Program-made: the position numbers and the translations under genes
Shown: positions 1-8,053 of the stretch, piece by piece
Position numbering within the stretch: the stretch's first letter is position 1
How the letters are laid out: each line of letters starts with the position of its first letter
The notes under the pieces: model-generated
Database searches by the model: none
What the model saw: only the letters and a program-made list of their open reading frames with translations
Told to the model about the DNA's origin: nothing
Assembly (NCBI RefSeq): GCF_008923245.1
Contig: NZ_WBOS01000005.1
Span: forward strand, 236,630 to 300,629
Origin: Cytobacillus depressus
GTDB taxonomy: Bacteria; Bacillota; Bacilli; Bacillales; Cytobacillaceae
Reading direction: 5' to 3'
DNA length: 64,000 nt

Positions 1-293
1 TCCGCCCTTGCTGCTGAAATTGGCTTGGCTGCCTCAGTGGCAATGATTTCAGCAGCTTCATCTGCCCGCTTCTCTAAGAGAAATACTACTTTTTCTAAAA
101 TCTGCGCCCGTTGATAGCTCGGGATCGCAGCCATTGTTTTTCGCGCATTATTAGCGGCTTCTATCCCCTTGTCAACCTCTTCAACCGTCGCAGCTGGAAT
201 CTCTGCTATTACCTTCCCACTGTAAGGAGAGTGAAGTGGTACATATTTACTTGCCTCGACCCATTCTCCATTAATGAATAATTTTTTCTTCAT
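1..293 (-). CDS. Aldehyde dehydrogenase family protein (N-terminal part, runs off window)
   Basis: The first 97 residues of an NAD(P)-dependent aldehyde dehydrogenase are visible, and the rest lies beyond the window edge. The N-terminus reads MKKKLFINGEWVEA, the usual opening strand of this superfamily, followed by SPYSGKVIAEIP and a helix rich in A/E/R. The catalytic Cys and Glu are outside the window. An AGGAGA ribosome site (about 302-307) precedes the ATG at 293. It follows the aminotransferase gene by only 28 bp on the same strand, so the two are probably co-transcribed. A plausible scheme is transamination of an amine to an aldehyde that this enzyme oxidises. The substrate cannot be told from the sequence. 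Confidence 0.85.
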   Translation of the reverse strand, partial: MKKKLFINGEWVEASKYVPLHSPYSGKVIAEIPAATVEEVDKGIEAANNARKTMAAIPSYQRAQILEKVVFLLEKRADEAAEIIATEAAKPISAARA

Positions 294-321
294 TTGTAGT
301 TCTCTCCTATTCTACTATTCT

Positions 322-1653
322 TTATTTTAAAACCTGCGCTTCAATAGCCGCAATCGCATCATTGAGAATTTCAAGCAATCTTGCCATTTCTTCCTTGTTG
401 ATGGTTAACGGCGGCGAAAACACGAGAGTGTCTTGACTATCGAACACGACAGACCTGCAAATAAGTCCTCGTTTTGCCGCTTCCGTTACAATCATTGGAG
501 CTATCGAAGTCTGAAATCTTTCATTTGTTTGTTGATCCTTGACAATTTCGATTCCACCCATTAATCCAAGGCCTTTTACCTTGCCTACAATTCTCCGCTC
601 TCCTTGAATCCACTTAAATCCTTTGAGCATTTCATTCCCCATTACCTCAGCGTTTTTAATCAAATTCTCCTGTTCAATGATATCGATATTTTTCAATCCG
701 ACCGCACAAGCCATTGGATGTCCGCTGTATGTGTAGCCATGCAGAAGTGTTCCTGTCGATAATTCTGTAAAGTCCTTATGGATTTTCTCAGAAATCATCA
801 CCCCTCCTAGCTGGGCATACCCGCTTGTCACTCCCTTCGCAAAGCACATCATATCTGGTACAACACCGTAATGTTCAATTCCGAAATACTTTCCAGTTCG
901 TCCAAATCCAGTGATGACTTCATCAGTAATAAATAAAATGCCATACTCATCACAAATGCTCCTAACCTCTTGGAAGTAGCCATCAGGAGCCACGTGCAAC
1001 CCGCCGGCACCTTGCACAGGCTCTGCAATAAATGCAGCAATCGATTCCGGACCTTCCGCTTCAATCACTTCACGCAAATCTTGAGTCGAAAAATGATCTG
1101 CATAGCAGAAATCTGGGTCAAAGGAGTTCGTAAATTCACGAAATGGTTTTAAGCCTGTTGCGTTTGTTGCCCCCATCGCGACACCATGATAGGACTTCGT
1201 TCGGGAAATAATTTTTCTCCTGTTCGGCTGTCCTTTTAAAATCCAATAATGGCGTGCCAATTTATAGGCTGTATCATTCGCCTCTGAACCACCTGAAGTA
1301 AAAAAGGTCGCACTTAAATCCCCAGGCGCAATTTCAGCGAGTTTTGCAGCCAGTCGGATTGCCGGTTCATTGCTAAATGTGGCAAAGCACGACGAAAAAG
1401 CAAGCTTTGACATTTGCTCCATCGCCACTTTCCCTAATTCCTCTCTGCCATGCCCAACATTCACATTCCATAGAGAAGACATCCCATCAATAACTGTATT
1501 TCCTGCCATATCTTGAAGATGGACTCCTTTCCCTTCTGTAAAAATAAAAGAAGGTCCCTCGTCTTGCTGCTGTTTAATAGGAGAGGTTGGATGCAGAAAA
1601 TGTTTCTTATCTAATTCCATTAATTCTTGAATTCTATTCTTATCTTTTATCAT
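322..1653 (-). CDS. Class III PLP-dependent aminotransferase (omega-amino acid:pyruvate type)
   Basis: A 443-residue class III (subgroup II) aminotransferase of normal length. Visible signatures are TSGGSEAND near residue 119 (phosphate binding), SYHGVAMGA near 154, ITDEVITGFGRTG with the PLP-ring Asp at about 244, and the Schiff-base Lys in FAKG at about 273. The family moves an amino group from an omega-amino acid or amine to pyruvate. B. subtilis YhxA and taurine-pyruvate aminotransferases are the nearest types I can recall. The start at 1653 has a GGAGGGAA ribosome site 8 bp upstream. The aldehyde dehydrogenase directly downstream supports an amine-to-acid catabolic pair; taurine, beta-alanine and GABA are all possible substrates. 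Confidence 0.88.
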   Translation of the reverse strand: MIKDKNRIQELMELDKKHFLHPTSPIKQQQDEGPSFIFTEGKGVHLQDMAGNTVIDGMSSLWNVNVGHGREELGKVAMEQMSKLAFSSCFATFSNEPAIRLAAKLAEIAPGDLSATFFTSGGSEANDTAYKLARHYWILKGQPNRRKIISRTKSYHGVAMGATNATGLKPFREFTNSFDPDFCYADHFSTQDLREVIEAEGPESIAAFIAEPVQGAGGLHVAPDGYFQEVRSICDEYGILFITDEVITGFGRTGKYFGIEHYGVVPDMMCFAKGVTSGYAQLGGVMISEKIHKDFTELSTGTLLHGYTYSGHPMACAVGLKNIDIIEQENLIKNAEVMGNEMLKGFKWIQGERRIVGKVKGLGLMGGIEIVKDQQTNERFQTSIAPMIVTEAAKRGLICRSVVFDSQDTLVFSPPLTINKEEMARLLEILNDAIAAIEAQVLK

Positions 1654-1826
1654 GATTAGATTCCCTCCAGAAAATTATAGTTTCGTTCTTATATAAGTTT
1701 TAAATGCAAATTTTATGCCAACTTTTTATTATTTGTTTCGCATAAAGAGAGCATAATTCCAATTTCTAAAAGAATACAATTAACCTGGGTATGAATTTTT
1801 TGTTTGATTACAAAGGGGGTATTGAA

Positions 1827-2756
1827 TTGCCCATTTTGGAAGTGAAGGAACTTCGAAAGACGTTTCAATCAGTTGTCGCTGTAGATTCAATTAGCTTTTC
1901 CGTAGAAGCTGGAGAAATATTTACGATCATTGGTCCCAATGGTGCCGGGAAAACAACGACACTGGAGATGATTGAGGGGCTACAAACGCCAGATAACGGA
2001 GACATCCAACTAAAGGGATTGAACTGGAAAAGTGATTCAAAGCGAATTAAGCAAATGATTGGTGTTCAGCCGCAAACGAGCGCTCTATTCGATCTGCTCA
2101 CAGTTTATGAAAGTTTGGATGTGTTTGCTGGGTTTTATGAACGCTCGCGACCCATTGAGGAAATCTTGGATTTTATTAATCTAGGCGACCATCGAAAAAA
2201 ATTTGTAAAAACCTTATCTGGCGGGCAACGGCAACGGCTGGCGATTGGAATTGCATTGGTAAATGATCCTGACATCTTATTCCTAGACGAACCGACAACA
2301 GGGCTGGACCCACAAGCACGTAGAAACCTATGGGATATTATCCTCAAACTGAAAGGCTTAGGAAAAACAACTATTTTAACAACGCATTATATGGAAGAAG
2401 CCGAAAAGCTAAGTGACCGGGTCTGTATTGTTGACCAAGGGAAAATTATCGCTCTCGATACGCCACAGAACTTGATTCAGCTTTTAGCAAAAGAACGTGA
2501 AATTCACCTGACTTTTCCTTCAAGCATGAAAGAAGCTCAGAATATGGTTCAAGTGGTTAAAGACTATCCCGGAGTAACTAAAGTGCATTCCGAACAGAAC
2601 GTACTCCTATTTTCAACAACAAGTTCAGAAGAATCATTGTATCAACTCTTTAAATACACAACAGAAAATCAAATCGAGGTAAGGCAGATTGGAATTAAAG
2701 ATTTAAGCCTCGAGGATGTTTTTATTGCATTTACAGGGAAAGAGTGGAGGGACTAA
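1827..2756 (+). CDS. ABC transporter ATP-binding protein (drug/antibiotic exporter type)
   Basis: ATPase of an ABC-2 type exporter, about 309 residues. Walker A is GPNGAGKTTT, the signature is LSGGQRQRL, Walker B is ILFLDEPTTGLDP and the switch His is in LTTHYMEEA. The C-terminal ~80 residues form the extra domain common in CcmA/DrrA/NatA-type subunits. An ATG 36 bp upstream (1791) is in frame, but AAAGGGGG at 1812-1819 sits 7 bp before a TTG at 1827, so I prefer the TTG start. The permease gene follows after 3 bp. The pair probably exports a small molecule or ion; the substrate is unknown. Confidence 0.9.
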   Translation: MPILEVKELRKTFQSVVAVDSISFSVEAGEIFTIIGPNGAGKTTTLEMIEGLQTPDNGDIQLKGLNWKSDSKRIKQMIGVQPQTSALFDLLTVYESLDVFAGFYERSRPIEEILDFINLGDHRKKFVKTLSGGQRQRLAIGIALVNDPDILFLDEPTTGLDPQARRNLWDIILKLKGLGKTTILTTHYMEEAEKLSDRVCIVDQGKIIALDTPQNLIQLLAKEREIHLTFPSSMKEAQNMVQVVKDYPGVTKVHSEQNVLLFSTTSSEESLYQLFKYTTENQIEVRQIGIKDLSLEDVFIAFTGKEWRD

Positions 2757-2759
2757 TCA

Positions 2760-3863
2760 ATGAAACAGTTTCGTAAGCTCTTTGAGGCAAATTTCAAATC
2801 AACGTTCCGCGAAAAAGCAGTATGGGGCTGGTCTATCGCATTTCCCGTTTTGCTTATGGTTATTTTCCTAACTATATTTGGTGGTTCCAGTGATGGCGAA
2901 TCAACCTTTGAGGCTCATATTGTAACAGTTATGGAAGAGCCTAATGAAATAGCTGAAGGATTCCAATTCATCCTCAAGCAAATCCCAGTACTTACATGGG
3001 AAAAGGACTCTCCAGTTAGCCGAACAGTGGCTGAAGAGTGGCTAAAAGAAAAAAAGATTGATGCCGCTATTGTGCTTCCAAATAATTTTGAAGCAAAGAG
3101 TGTAGAACTTCTATTAAATAAAGAAAAAGAAAATTCCATACTAAATCAAGCCATGGGCGGTATTCTTAACGGTGTTTTACAAGAAATGAACTATCGAATA
3201 GCAGATATAAGTCCTCAGCTTTCTTTGCAGACGAACTATATTTCATCTGGTAGCGATCAGCTGAAATATGTGGATTTCCTTTTTACTGGAATGATTGCAT
3301 TATCCATCGGGCAAGCTGGGCTATTTGGTATGGTCGGTATGATTGAAATGCGCCGTAATGGGCTTTTAAAACGCTTAATGCTAACCCCTATTTCTATGGG
3401 TAAATTTGGTCTAAGCCAGACGTTAGTTCGCCTTATTCTGTCCATCATTCAAATTATCCTTCTTACTTGCATTGGCGTATTCTTTTTTAAAGCTTCTTTA
3501 CATTTAAATATTCTTTCTTTTCTCATCGTCTTTATCATTGGAACGATTACCTTTTCTGCTTTTGGCTTTATGATTTCAGCTTTTACGAAATCAATGGACG
3601 GCTATATGGGGTTAGCGAATATTTTCAGCTTACTTATGATGTTCTTAAGCGGAATCTTTTTCGAATTATCCATACTGCCTAGCTATGTTAAACCCATTGC
3701 GGTCATCTCCCCGCTCACTTACTTTGCTAACGGGATTCGTGACAGCATGGTTTATGACATCGGCATTATGAACTCGGGCTTTTGGGTAAATATCGGTGTG
3801 CTTGTATTATGGGGAATCGTAACATTTGCTGTTGGGGCAAAGTTTTTTAAGTGGAGAGCCTGA
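2760..3863 (+). CDS. ABC-2 type transporter permease
   Basis: A 367-residue ABC-2 permease. One membrane segment lies near residues 22-42, followed by a ~150-residue extracytoplasmic region and then five hydrophobic segments in the C-terminal half (about 175-365). That is the usual DrrB/NatB/YhfH-like topology. GGAGGGACTAATC just before the ATG supplies a ribosome site inside the end of the ATPase gene, so translation is probably coupled. A bidirectional terminator follows 48 bp after the stop. The partner ATPase is immediately upstream. Whether it exports a drug, Na+ or a lipid cannot be decided from sequence. Confidence 0.88.
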   Translation: MKQFRKLFEANFKSTFREKAVWGWSIAFPVLLMVIFLTIFGGSSDGESTFEAHIVTVMEEPNEIAEGFQFILKQIPVLTWEKDSPVSRTVAEEWLKEKKIDAAIVLPNNFEAKSVELLLNKEKENSILNQAMGGILNGVLQEMNYRIADISPQLSLQTNYISSGSDQLKYVDFLFTGMIALSIGQAGLFGMVGMIEMRRNGLLKRLMLTPISMGKFGLSQTLVRLILSIIQIILLTCIGVFFFKASLHLNILSFLIVFIIGTITFSAFGFMISAFTKSMDGYMGLANIFSLLMMFLSGIFFELSILPSYVKPIAVISPLTYFANGIRDSMVYDIGIMNSGFWVNIGVLVLWGIVTFAVGAKFFKWRA

Positions 3864-3910
3864 ATGAGACTTGAGACTAAGGACAGATTTCTATCCCTAG
3901 CCTCATCATA

Positions 3911-3942
3911 AAAATCCGAGTCAATATGGAACTCGGATTTTT
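3911..3942. terminator. Bidirectional intrinsic terminator
   Basis: AAAATCCGAGT pairs with ACTCGGATTTTT around a short loop, with A-tract and T-tract on opposite sides. It lies between the convergent ABC permease and CDF genes and can serve both. Confidence 0.85.
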
Positions 3943-3960
3943 ATCTATTTCTCACGATTG

Positions 3961-4965
3961 TCATTTTGTCAATCCATTCAAGCTTTCTCGGGGCCAATCC
4001 TGCTTTTCGTCATCTTCAATAATTCCTAGAGTCACATCAGTTATATCTGGATCTGTCAACAGTTTATCCTGCACTCGAAACTTAATATCGTCTGCAACAG
4101 AGAGGGCGAGCCCCGGTCTTAATTCAATGATTCCCTCAACATGGTAATACCGGCCTTCCTGCAATATTCGAAGAGCACTTATATCGGTGACTTCCGAATC
4201 ACTAAATATCGCATTCTGAACTCTATCCACTATTTCCTGCGGAGCGGCTACTCCAATTAGGCCGACCATATTATCATATCCAACTCGAAATGCGACGCCG
4301 ATCATGAGAAAGCCGATAAGAATTGTAGCTATCCCATCAATTGCTAGAAAGCTTGTAAAAGAGGTCACAACGACTGCCATTAACGCTAAAAATGCACCTG
4401 TAACCGCCACGATATCTTCGTAAAAAACTAAGCGTGTGGGCGGTGCCGCTCTGCCGACATTTTTCAATGCTCCTGATACAATCCCCAAGCCATTAATATT
4501 TTCAACTCTTGCTTCTTTTAATATCTCTTTCATTGCCTTCACTAAGATCGCACCATCGATTACTAGGTTGATGATTAACACAATCATACTAATCCAAAAT
4601 CCTCCTGTATTTTTTACAGGATGTTTAAGTAAATGCCAGCCTTCTTTAATCGTTTCATAGGCCATGATGGTGACTACTATAACAGCAATCATACAGAAAA
4701 TATTGATGACCCTGCCAAAGCCAGTAGGAAATTTGCGAGTCGGTTTTAACTCAGAAAGGACACTGCCTACAAATACAAATCCTTGATTGACTGCATCCGC
4801 AAGAGAATGCATCGTAGAGGCAAACATCGCTCCATTCCCGCTGATAACAAAGGCAATGGCTTTGGCTCCTGCTATAATTGCATTCCCAATGGCTGCAACG
4901 GCAGAGGATTTATTTCCCTTTTTAATAAGTGCAAATACTTGATTGTTATTTGTCCTTTCCTCCAC
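3961..4965 (-). CDS. Cation diffusion facilitator (CDF) family transporter
   Basis: A divalent metal/proton antiporter of about 334 residues. Membrane helices occupy roughly the first 230 residues (HSLADAVNQG carries the typical HS..D metal-site pattern of helix 2; VIDGAILVKAM and FYEDIVAVTGAF hold later polar residues). A cytoplasmic ferredoxin-like C-terminal domain follows (about 235-330). The likely start is GTG at 4965, 7 bp after GGAGG (4973-4977); the longer ATG form at 5043 lacks a ribosome site and adds 26 atypical residues. Family members export Zn, Co, Fe or Mn; specificity is not readable here. Confidence 0.85.
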   Translation of the reverse strand: MEERTNNNQVFALIKKGNKSSAVAAIGNAIIAGAKAIAFVISGNGAMFASTMHSLADAVNQGFVFVGSVLSELKPTRKFPTGFGRVINIFCMIAVIVVTIMAYETIKEGWHLLKHPVKNTGGFWISMIVLIINLVIDGAILVKAMKEILKEARVENINGLGIVSGALKNVGRAAPPTRLVFYEDIVAVTGAFLALMAVVVTSFTSFLAIDGIATILIGFLMIGVAFRVGYDNMVGLIGVAAPQEIVDRVQNAIFSDSEVTDISALRILQEGRYYHVEGIIELRPGLALSVADDIKFRVQDKLLTDPDITDVTLGIIEDDEKQDWPRESLNGLTK

Positions 4966-5066
4966 TGTAACGCCTCCAAGAACTATTTTATTTATATTGT
5001 TCTTAAAAATGCAGATATTAAACTGTAGTTTTCTTAGAGACATTTCAAGGATTTTGGAGTTGGCTA

Positions 5067-5119
5067 AATCAAAGGGACGGTTCTCCTGCTTCAGAAGCAG
5101 GAGAACCGTCCCTTTGATT
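5067..5119. repeat. Perfect 26-bp inverted repeat (REP-like palindrome)
   Basis: Arms 5067-5092 and 5094-5119 are exact reverse complements around one base; the core is AAAGGGACGGTTCTCCTG. There is no T-run on either side, so it is not a standard terminator although it could act as one. From memory, very similar GGGACGGTTCTC palindromes are scattered in many Firmicutes genomes, so I read it as an interspersed REP-like element. Confidence 0.75.
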
Positions 5120-5126
5120 AGTCCAC

Positions 5127-6326
5127 TTAAGAGTTTTCATTTTTATTCGAAAACATATACTGTCCATACGTTTTTCTAATGGATAAGATAATCCCCATTA
5201 TGATCATATTGGAGAATAAGGAGCTTCCTCCGTATGTTAAAAAGGGCAGAGAGATTCCTTTAACAGGCATAATGCCGATTACCATTCCGATGTTTTGGAA
5301 AATTTGAGCCGTTAAACTAAAGGCAATTCCTGCACAAATATATGTGCCAAATGGGGTTTCCGAGGAGTGCCCGATGATCACAATTCTGTACATAAGCAGA
5401 AAGAACAAGGTGACAACGATAGATGCAAGAACAAATCCTCCCTCTTCGGCGACGGTAGCAAAAATAAAATCGGTATGCTTTTCAGGGATGTACACATTCC
5501 CTTGCATCAATCCTTTACCAAACATTTCGCCGCTGCCAACGGCTAGTAGGGACTTCCCCGCTTGATAGGCCTCATTACTATTTCCTGTCGGGTCTAGCCA
5601 GCCGATCACTCTCTCCTGTTGGTGGGGTTTCAGTAAAGGGATTAATTGTTTATAAATCACATCCGGCTGAAAGAAATACAAATATACGAGCAATCCTACA
5701 AAAAGTAGAGAGGAAATAATAAACCCAGCAAGTATCTTTTTATTGATACCTGCCAAAAACAGCATGCTTCCAATGGCGATCAAGTATAACATAACCATTC
5801 CCGTATCGGGCTGTGAATAAACAAACAAAGAAGGCGGAATGGTCACTAAGAGAATTTTTCCTACTAATAATAAATCAGTGCTCAATGTTCTATAAGTATG
5901 AAGAGAATTATGTTTAGCCATGATCCGGGCAGCAACGAGAATCAAGGCGATTTTAAAATACTCAGATGGCTGAATCGAGCCTACAATCGGGATCTGAAAC
6001 CATCTTTTTGCCCCATATACCGGATAGGCAATTGATTCTGGAGCAATCTTCAAAAAAACAAGGGAGAAAAAGAAAACGATATAAGACGGCCAAGCAATCC
6101 GTTCAATCTGATCCATATCCAGCCTGGCCACAATGAATAAAAGAGCAAACCCGATAAGATAATTAACCCCCTGTTTCATGGAGAAATTTTGAGCACCATA
6201 TTGTCCCGTTTGCTGACTGCTATAAATAAAAAATAAGCTTACAATAAAAAAAGAGAGCAAAATAAAAAGAATTGTCCCATCTAATCTTCTATACCAATTT
6301 GTTTCTGAATTCATTCTTTCCACCAT
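5127..6326 (-). CDS. SEDS family protein, RodA-like peptidoglycan glycosyltransferase
   Basis: A 399-residue polytopic SEDS protein with about ten hydrophobic segments. The family signatures are visible: GAKRWFQIPIVGSIQPSEYFKIALI (catalytic loop region), the Asp-containing YSQPDTGMV, EKHTDFIFATVAEEGG, and the C-terminal LPFLTYGGSSLFSNM. The last resembles RodA more than FtsW. SEDS proteins polymerise lipid II with a partner class B PBP, here presumably in the elongasome. The ATG at 6326 lacks a clear ribosome site; an in-frame ATG at 6314 (MNSETNWYRR) follows GGTGG and may be the real start. A second SEDS gene lies 2 kb away on the same strand. Confidence 0.85.
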   Translation of the reverse strand: MVERMNSETNWYRRLDGTILFILLSFFIVSLFFIYSSQQTGQYGAQNFSMKQGVNYLIGFALLFIVARLDMDQIERIAWPSYIVFFFSLVFLKIAPESIAYPVYGAKRWFQIPIVGSIQPSEYFKIALILVAARIMAKHNSLHTYRTLSTDLLLVGKILLVTIPPSLFVYSQPDTGMVMLYLIAIGSMLFLAGINKKILAGFIISSLLFVGLLVYLYFFQPDVIYKQLIPLLKPHQQERVIGWLDPTGNSNEAYQAGKSLLAVGSGEMFGKGLMQGNVYIPEKHTDFIFATVAEEGGFVLASIVVTLFFLLMYRIVIIGHSSETPFGTYICAGIAFSLTAQIFQNIGMVIGIMPVKGISLPFLTYGGSSLFSNMIIMGIILSIRKTYGQYMFSNKNENS

Positions 6327-6403
6327 ATCGTGAGTATTTACCAGTTAGAAATTCCTGCCATCCTTCTCAAAAGGTTTATTTTTAGGAACGACCGGTATTT
6401 TGT

Positions 6404-6675
6404 TATAAAGTGAAACTTCATTCAGTGGAGCGTAATTTCCCCACTGAATGTTAGTTGAACTTATCACGCTCAAAGCGCCACGTCCTCCCAAAAGCCTTGC
6501 TTTTGGTGGTGCGATGTATTACTGCCGTAGTATTCCTTGTCCTATGGCTCTCGCCTGACTTGGACTTCGTGTCCGTCGTCGGGCCTTTACGGACAGTTGG
6601 ACATCCCGCTTAGAATTTTTTGCTTTCTCTACTTCTTGATGCGGATGTCTTAGTGCCCGTTAATCGGCGATAGAT
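6404..6675 (+). repeat. Dispersed structured repeat, copy A (composite)
   Basis: This copy shares its left part (TATAAAGTGAAACTTC, then the hairpin CATTCAGTGG/CCACTGAATG at 6419-6450 and GTTGAACTTATC) and its right part (GGGCCTTTACGG to TGCCCGTTAATC and GCGATA) with copy C at 49995-50157. The middle (about 6465-6587, with GGAC/GTCC hairpins) matches copy B at about 10955-11040. The right part folds as nested helices: outer 6589-6597/6652-6660, inner 6599-6609/6641-6649. Its right end overlaps the 3' end of bcrC. Confidence 0.75.
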
Positions 6676-7200
6676 GCTAATAATTGTGCTTGGAATAGGC
6701 TTAAGAAAAGGAGAAAGCTTATAAACTAATAAGCTAGCTGCGATACCAACAACGATACTTCCAAGCACATCAAACGGATAATGATGTCCTACGTAAATAC
6801 GGGAAAATCCTGTTAAGGCTGCAAACAAAACAGCCGCAATGCCCACTTTTCTATTCCATAATAAAATACCTAATGCTAAGGCAAACGCCCCCGTCGTATG
6901 ATCACTTGGAAAAGATGCATCCGCTGCATGCGGGATTAACATATTCACCGAATGAGTAACAAACGGACGAGGTTCGAAATAAATCTGACTAATAATAAAA
7001 TTAATAAACAATCCTAGAACTCCAGTAAGAGTAGCATAGACAACCGTATATTTATTTTTTTCATTGCCAAAAAACCACATAGACAATAAGACGAGTGCAA
7101 AAATAATCAAGGCTTTCTCCGTAACAAACACCATGAACTGATCCATGAACGGGTGATTCCCTGCTAGCTGATTAATTGCTTTAAATAATTCATAATTCAT
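6610..7200 (-). CDS. bcrC: Undecaprenyl-diphosphatase, BcrC type (PAP2 family)
   Basis: Membrane PAP2 phosphatase (196 residues) that recycles undecaprenyl pyrophosphate for cell wall synthesis and confers bacitracin tolerance. It is closely similar along its length to B. subtilis BcrC: MNYELFKAINQL start, YFEPRPFVTHSVNMLIPHAADASFPSDHTTGA (motifs 1 and 2) and SRIYVGHHYPFDVLGS (motif 3, catalytic His), with five or six membrane segments. The last ~20 residues, basic and Ser-rich (TKTSASRSRESKKF), are encoded inside dispersed repeat copy A, so the natural tail has probably been replaced. It is flanked by cell-wall genes (RodA-like, FtsW-like). Confidence 0.9.
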   Translation of the reverse strand: MNYELFKAINQLAGNHPFMDQFMVFVTEKALIIFALVLLSMWFFGNEKNKYTVVYATLTGVLGLFINFIISQIYFEPRPFVTHSVNMLIPHAADASFPSDHTTGAFALALGILLWNRKVGIAAVLFAALTGFSRIYVGHHYPFDVLGSIVVGIAASLLVYKLSPFLKPIPSTIISIYRRLTGTKTSASRSRESKKF

Positions 7201-7242
7201 CTATACATCCCCACCTCTTCTTTTTTCATAGCTGCATAACGA

Positions 7243-7890
7243 CTATTTCGCCTTGAGGCCACCTAGCACAAGCTTTACCGCAATGGCATCATCCAAATAC
7301 CCAACTGGAAGAAGATAATCGGGAATCACATCTACTGGGAAAATAAAATATAACAAGGCGCCTCCGATTATCGCCAAATGTTGTGGCGATGCCTTCATTG
7401 AGCAAAATTCATCAAACATATTCTGCAATTGGTTGACAATCGGTCCTACACTGCCTAACTTTTTTACTTTTTCCTCGAAACCAATTAGAATTGTTTCTTT
7501 CCCCTCTTCCGTCTGGGAAAATTGCTGATATGTCAGTAATTCGTTTTCCACACTTTCAATCGAAAACTTTTTATTTACTAGATTCGTAGATTCAAGGATA
7601 TATTGGACACTTTCAGCCGATTGGTAAATATCATTTGCATAGACCTTTTCCTGCTTTTCCTCATTTATATAACCAGCTGCCGAAAATAAAGCCGCAGCCT
7701 GCACATCTAAGCAATCTGCGAACTTTTGTAAATGGCCAGGAGTGGCTTTTCGTTTGCCGTTAATGATCCGTGAAATCGTTGCCGTATCAATACCAGTGAG
7801 CGCACTAAGTTTTCTCATGGAAAATGATTTCTGTTTTAATAAATCTTTTAATACGGATCCAAGTCGATCGTTTTTTTCACCTTCAGACAT
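7243..7890 (-). CDS. XRE-family HTH regulator fused to DUF1232
   Basis: A 215-residue two-domain protein. Residues ~10-65 form an XRE/Cro helix-turn-helix (SMRKLSALTGIDTATISRIINGKRKATPG). The C-terminus (~170-215) is a DUF1232/YkvA-type hydrophobic hairpin, LYFIFPVDVIPDYLLPVGYLDDAIAV. The middle is helical without a recognised fold. A membrane-tethered or membrane-sensing repressor is possible but is inference. A strong SigA-type promoter at 8025-8053 carries a perfect 15-bp palindrome over the -35 box, consistent with autoregulation. Confidence 0.8.
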   Translation of the reverse strand: MSEGEKNDRLGSVLKDLLKQKSFSMRKLSALTGIDTATISRIINGKRKATPGHLQKFADCLDVQAAALFSAAGYINEEKQEKVYANDIYQSAESVQYILESTNLVNKKFSIESVENELLTYQQFSQTEEGKETILIGFEEKVKKLGSVGPIVNQLQNMFDEFCSMKASPQHLAIIGGALLYFIFPVDVIPDYLLPVGYLDDAIAVKLVLGGLKAK

Positions 7891-8024
7891 ACCCAGCTTC
7901 CTTTCATTTTGGCTTAGTTAAATATACGCCATATGCGCATTCATACGGCTAAAAACAACCACAATCACTACATATTTAGTACTCTATTTCAAATACAAAA
8001 TAACTATTTAAACGATCACTAAAA

Positions 8025-8053
8025 AATATAATCGGATATTGACAATTTGTCAA
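8025..8053 (-). promoter_or_regulatory. SigA-type promoter of the XRE-DUF1232 gene with overlapping palindrome
   Basis: On the minus strand TTGACA (8048-8053), a 17-bp spacer and TATATT (8025-8030). The perfect palindrome TTGACAATTTGTCAA (8039-8053) covers the -35 and overlaps the stop codon of the upstream ftsW-like gene, so it may be an operator for the XRE protein. Confidence 0.65.
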
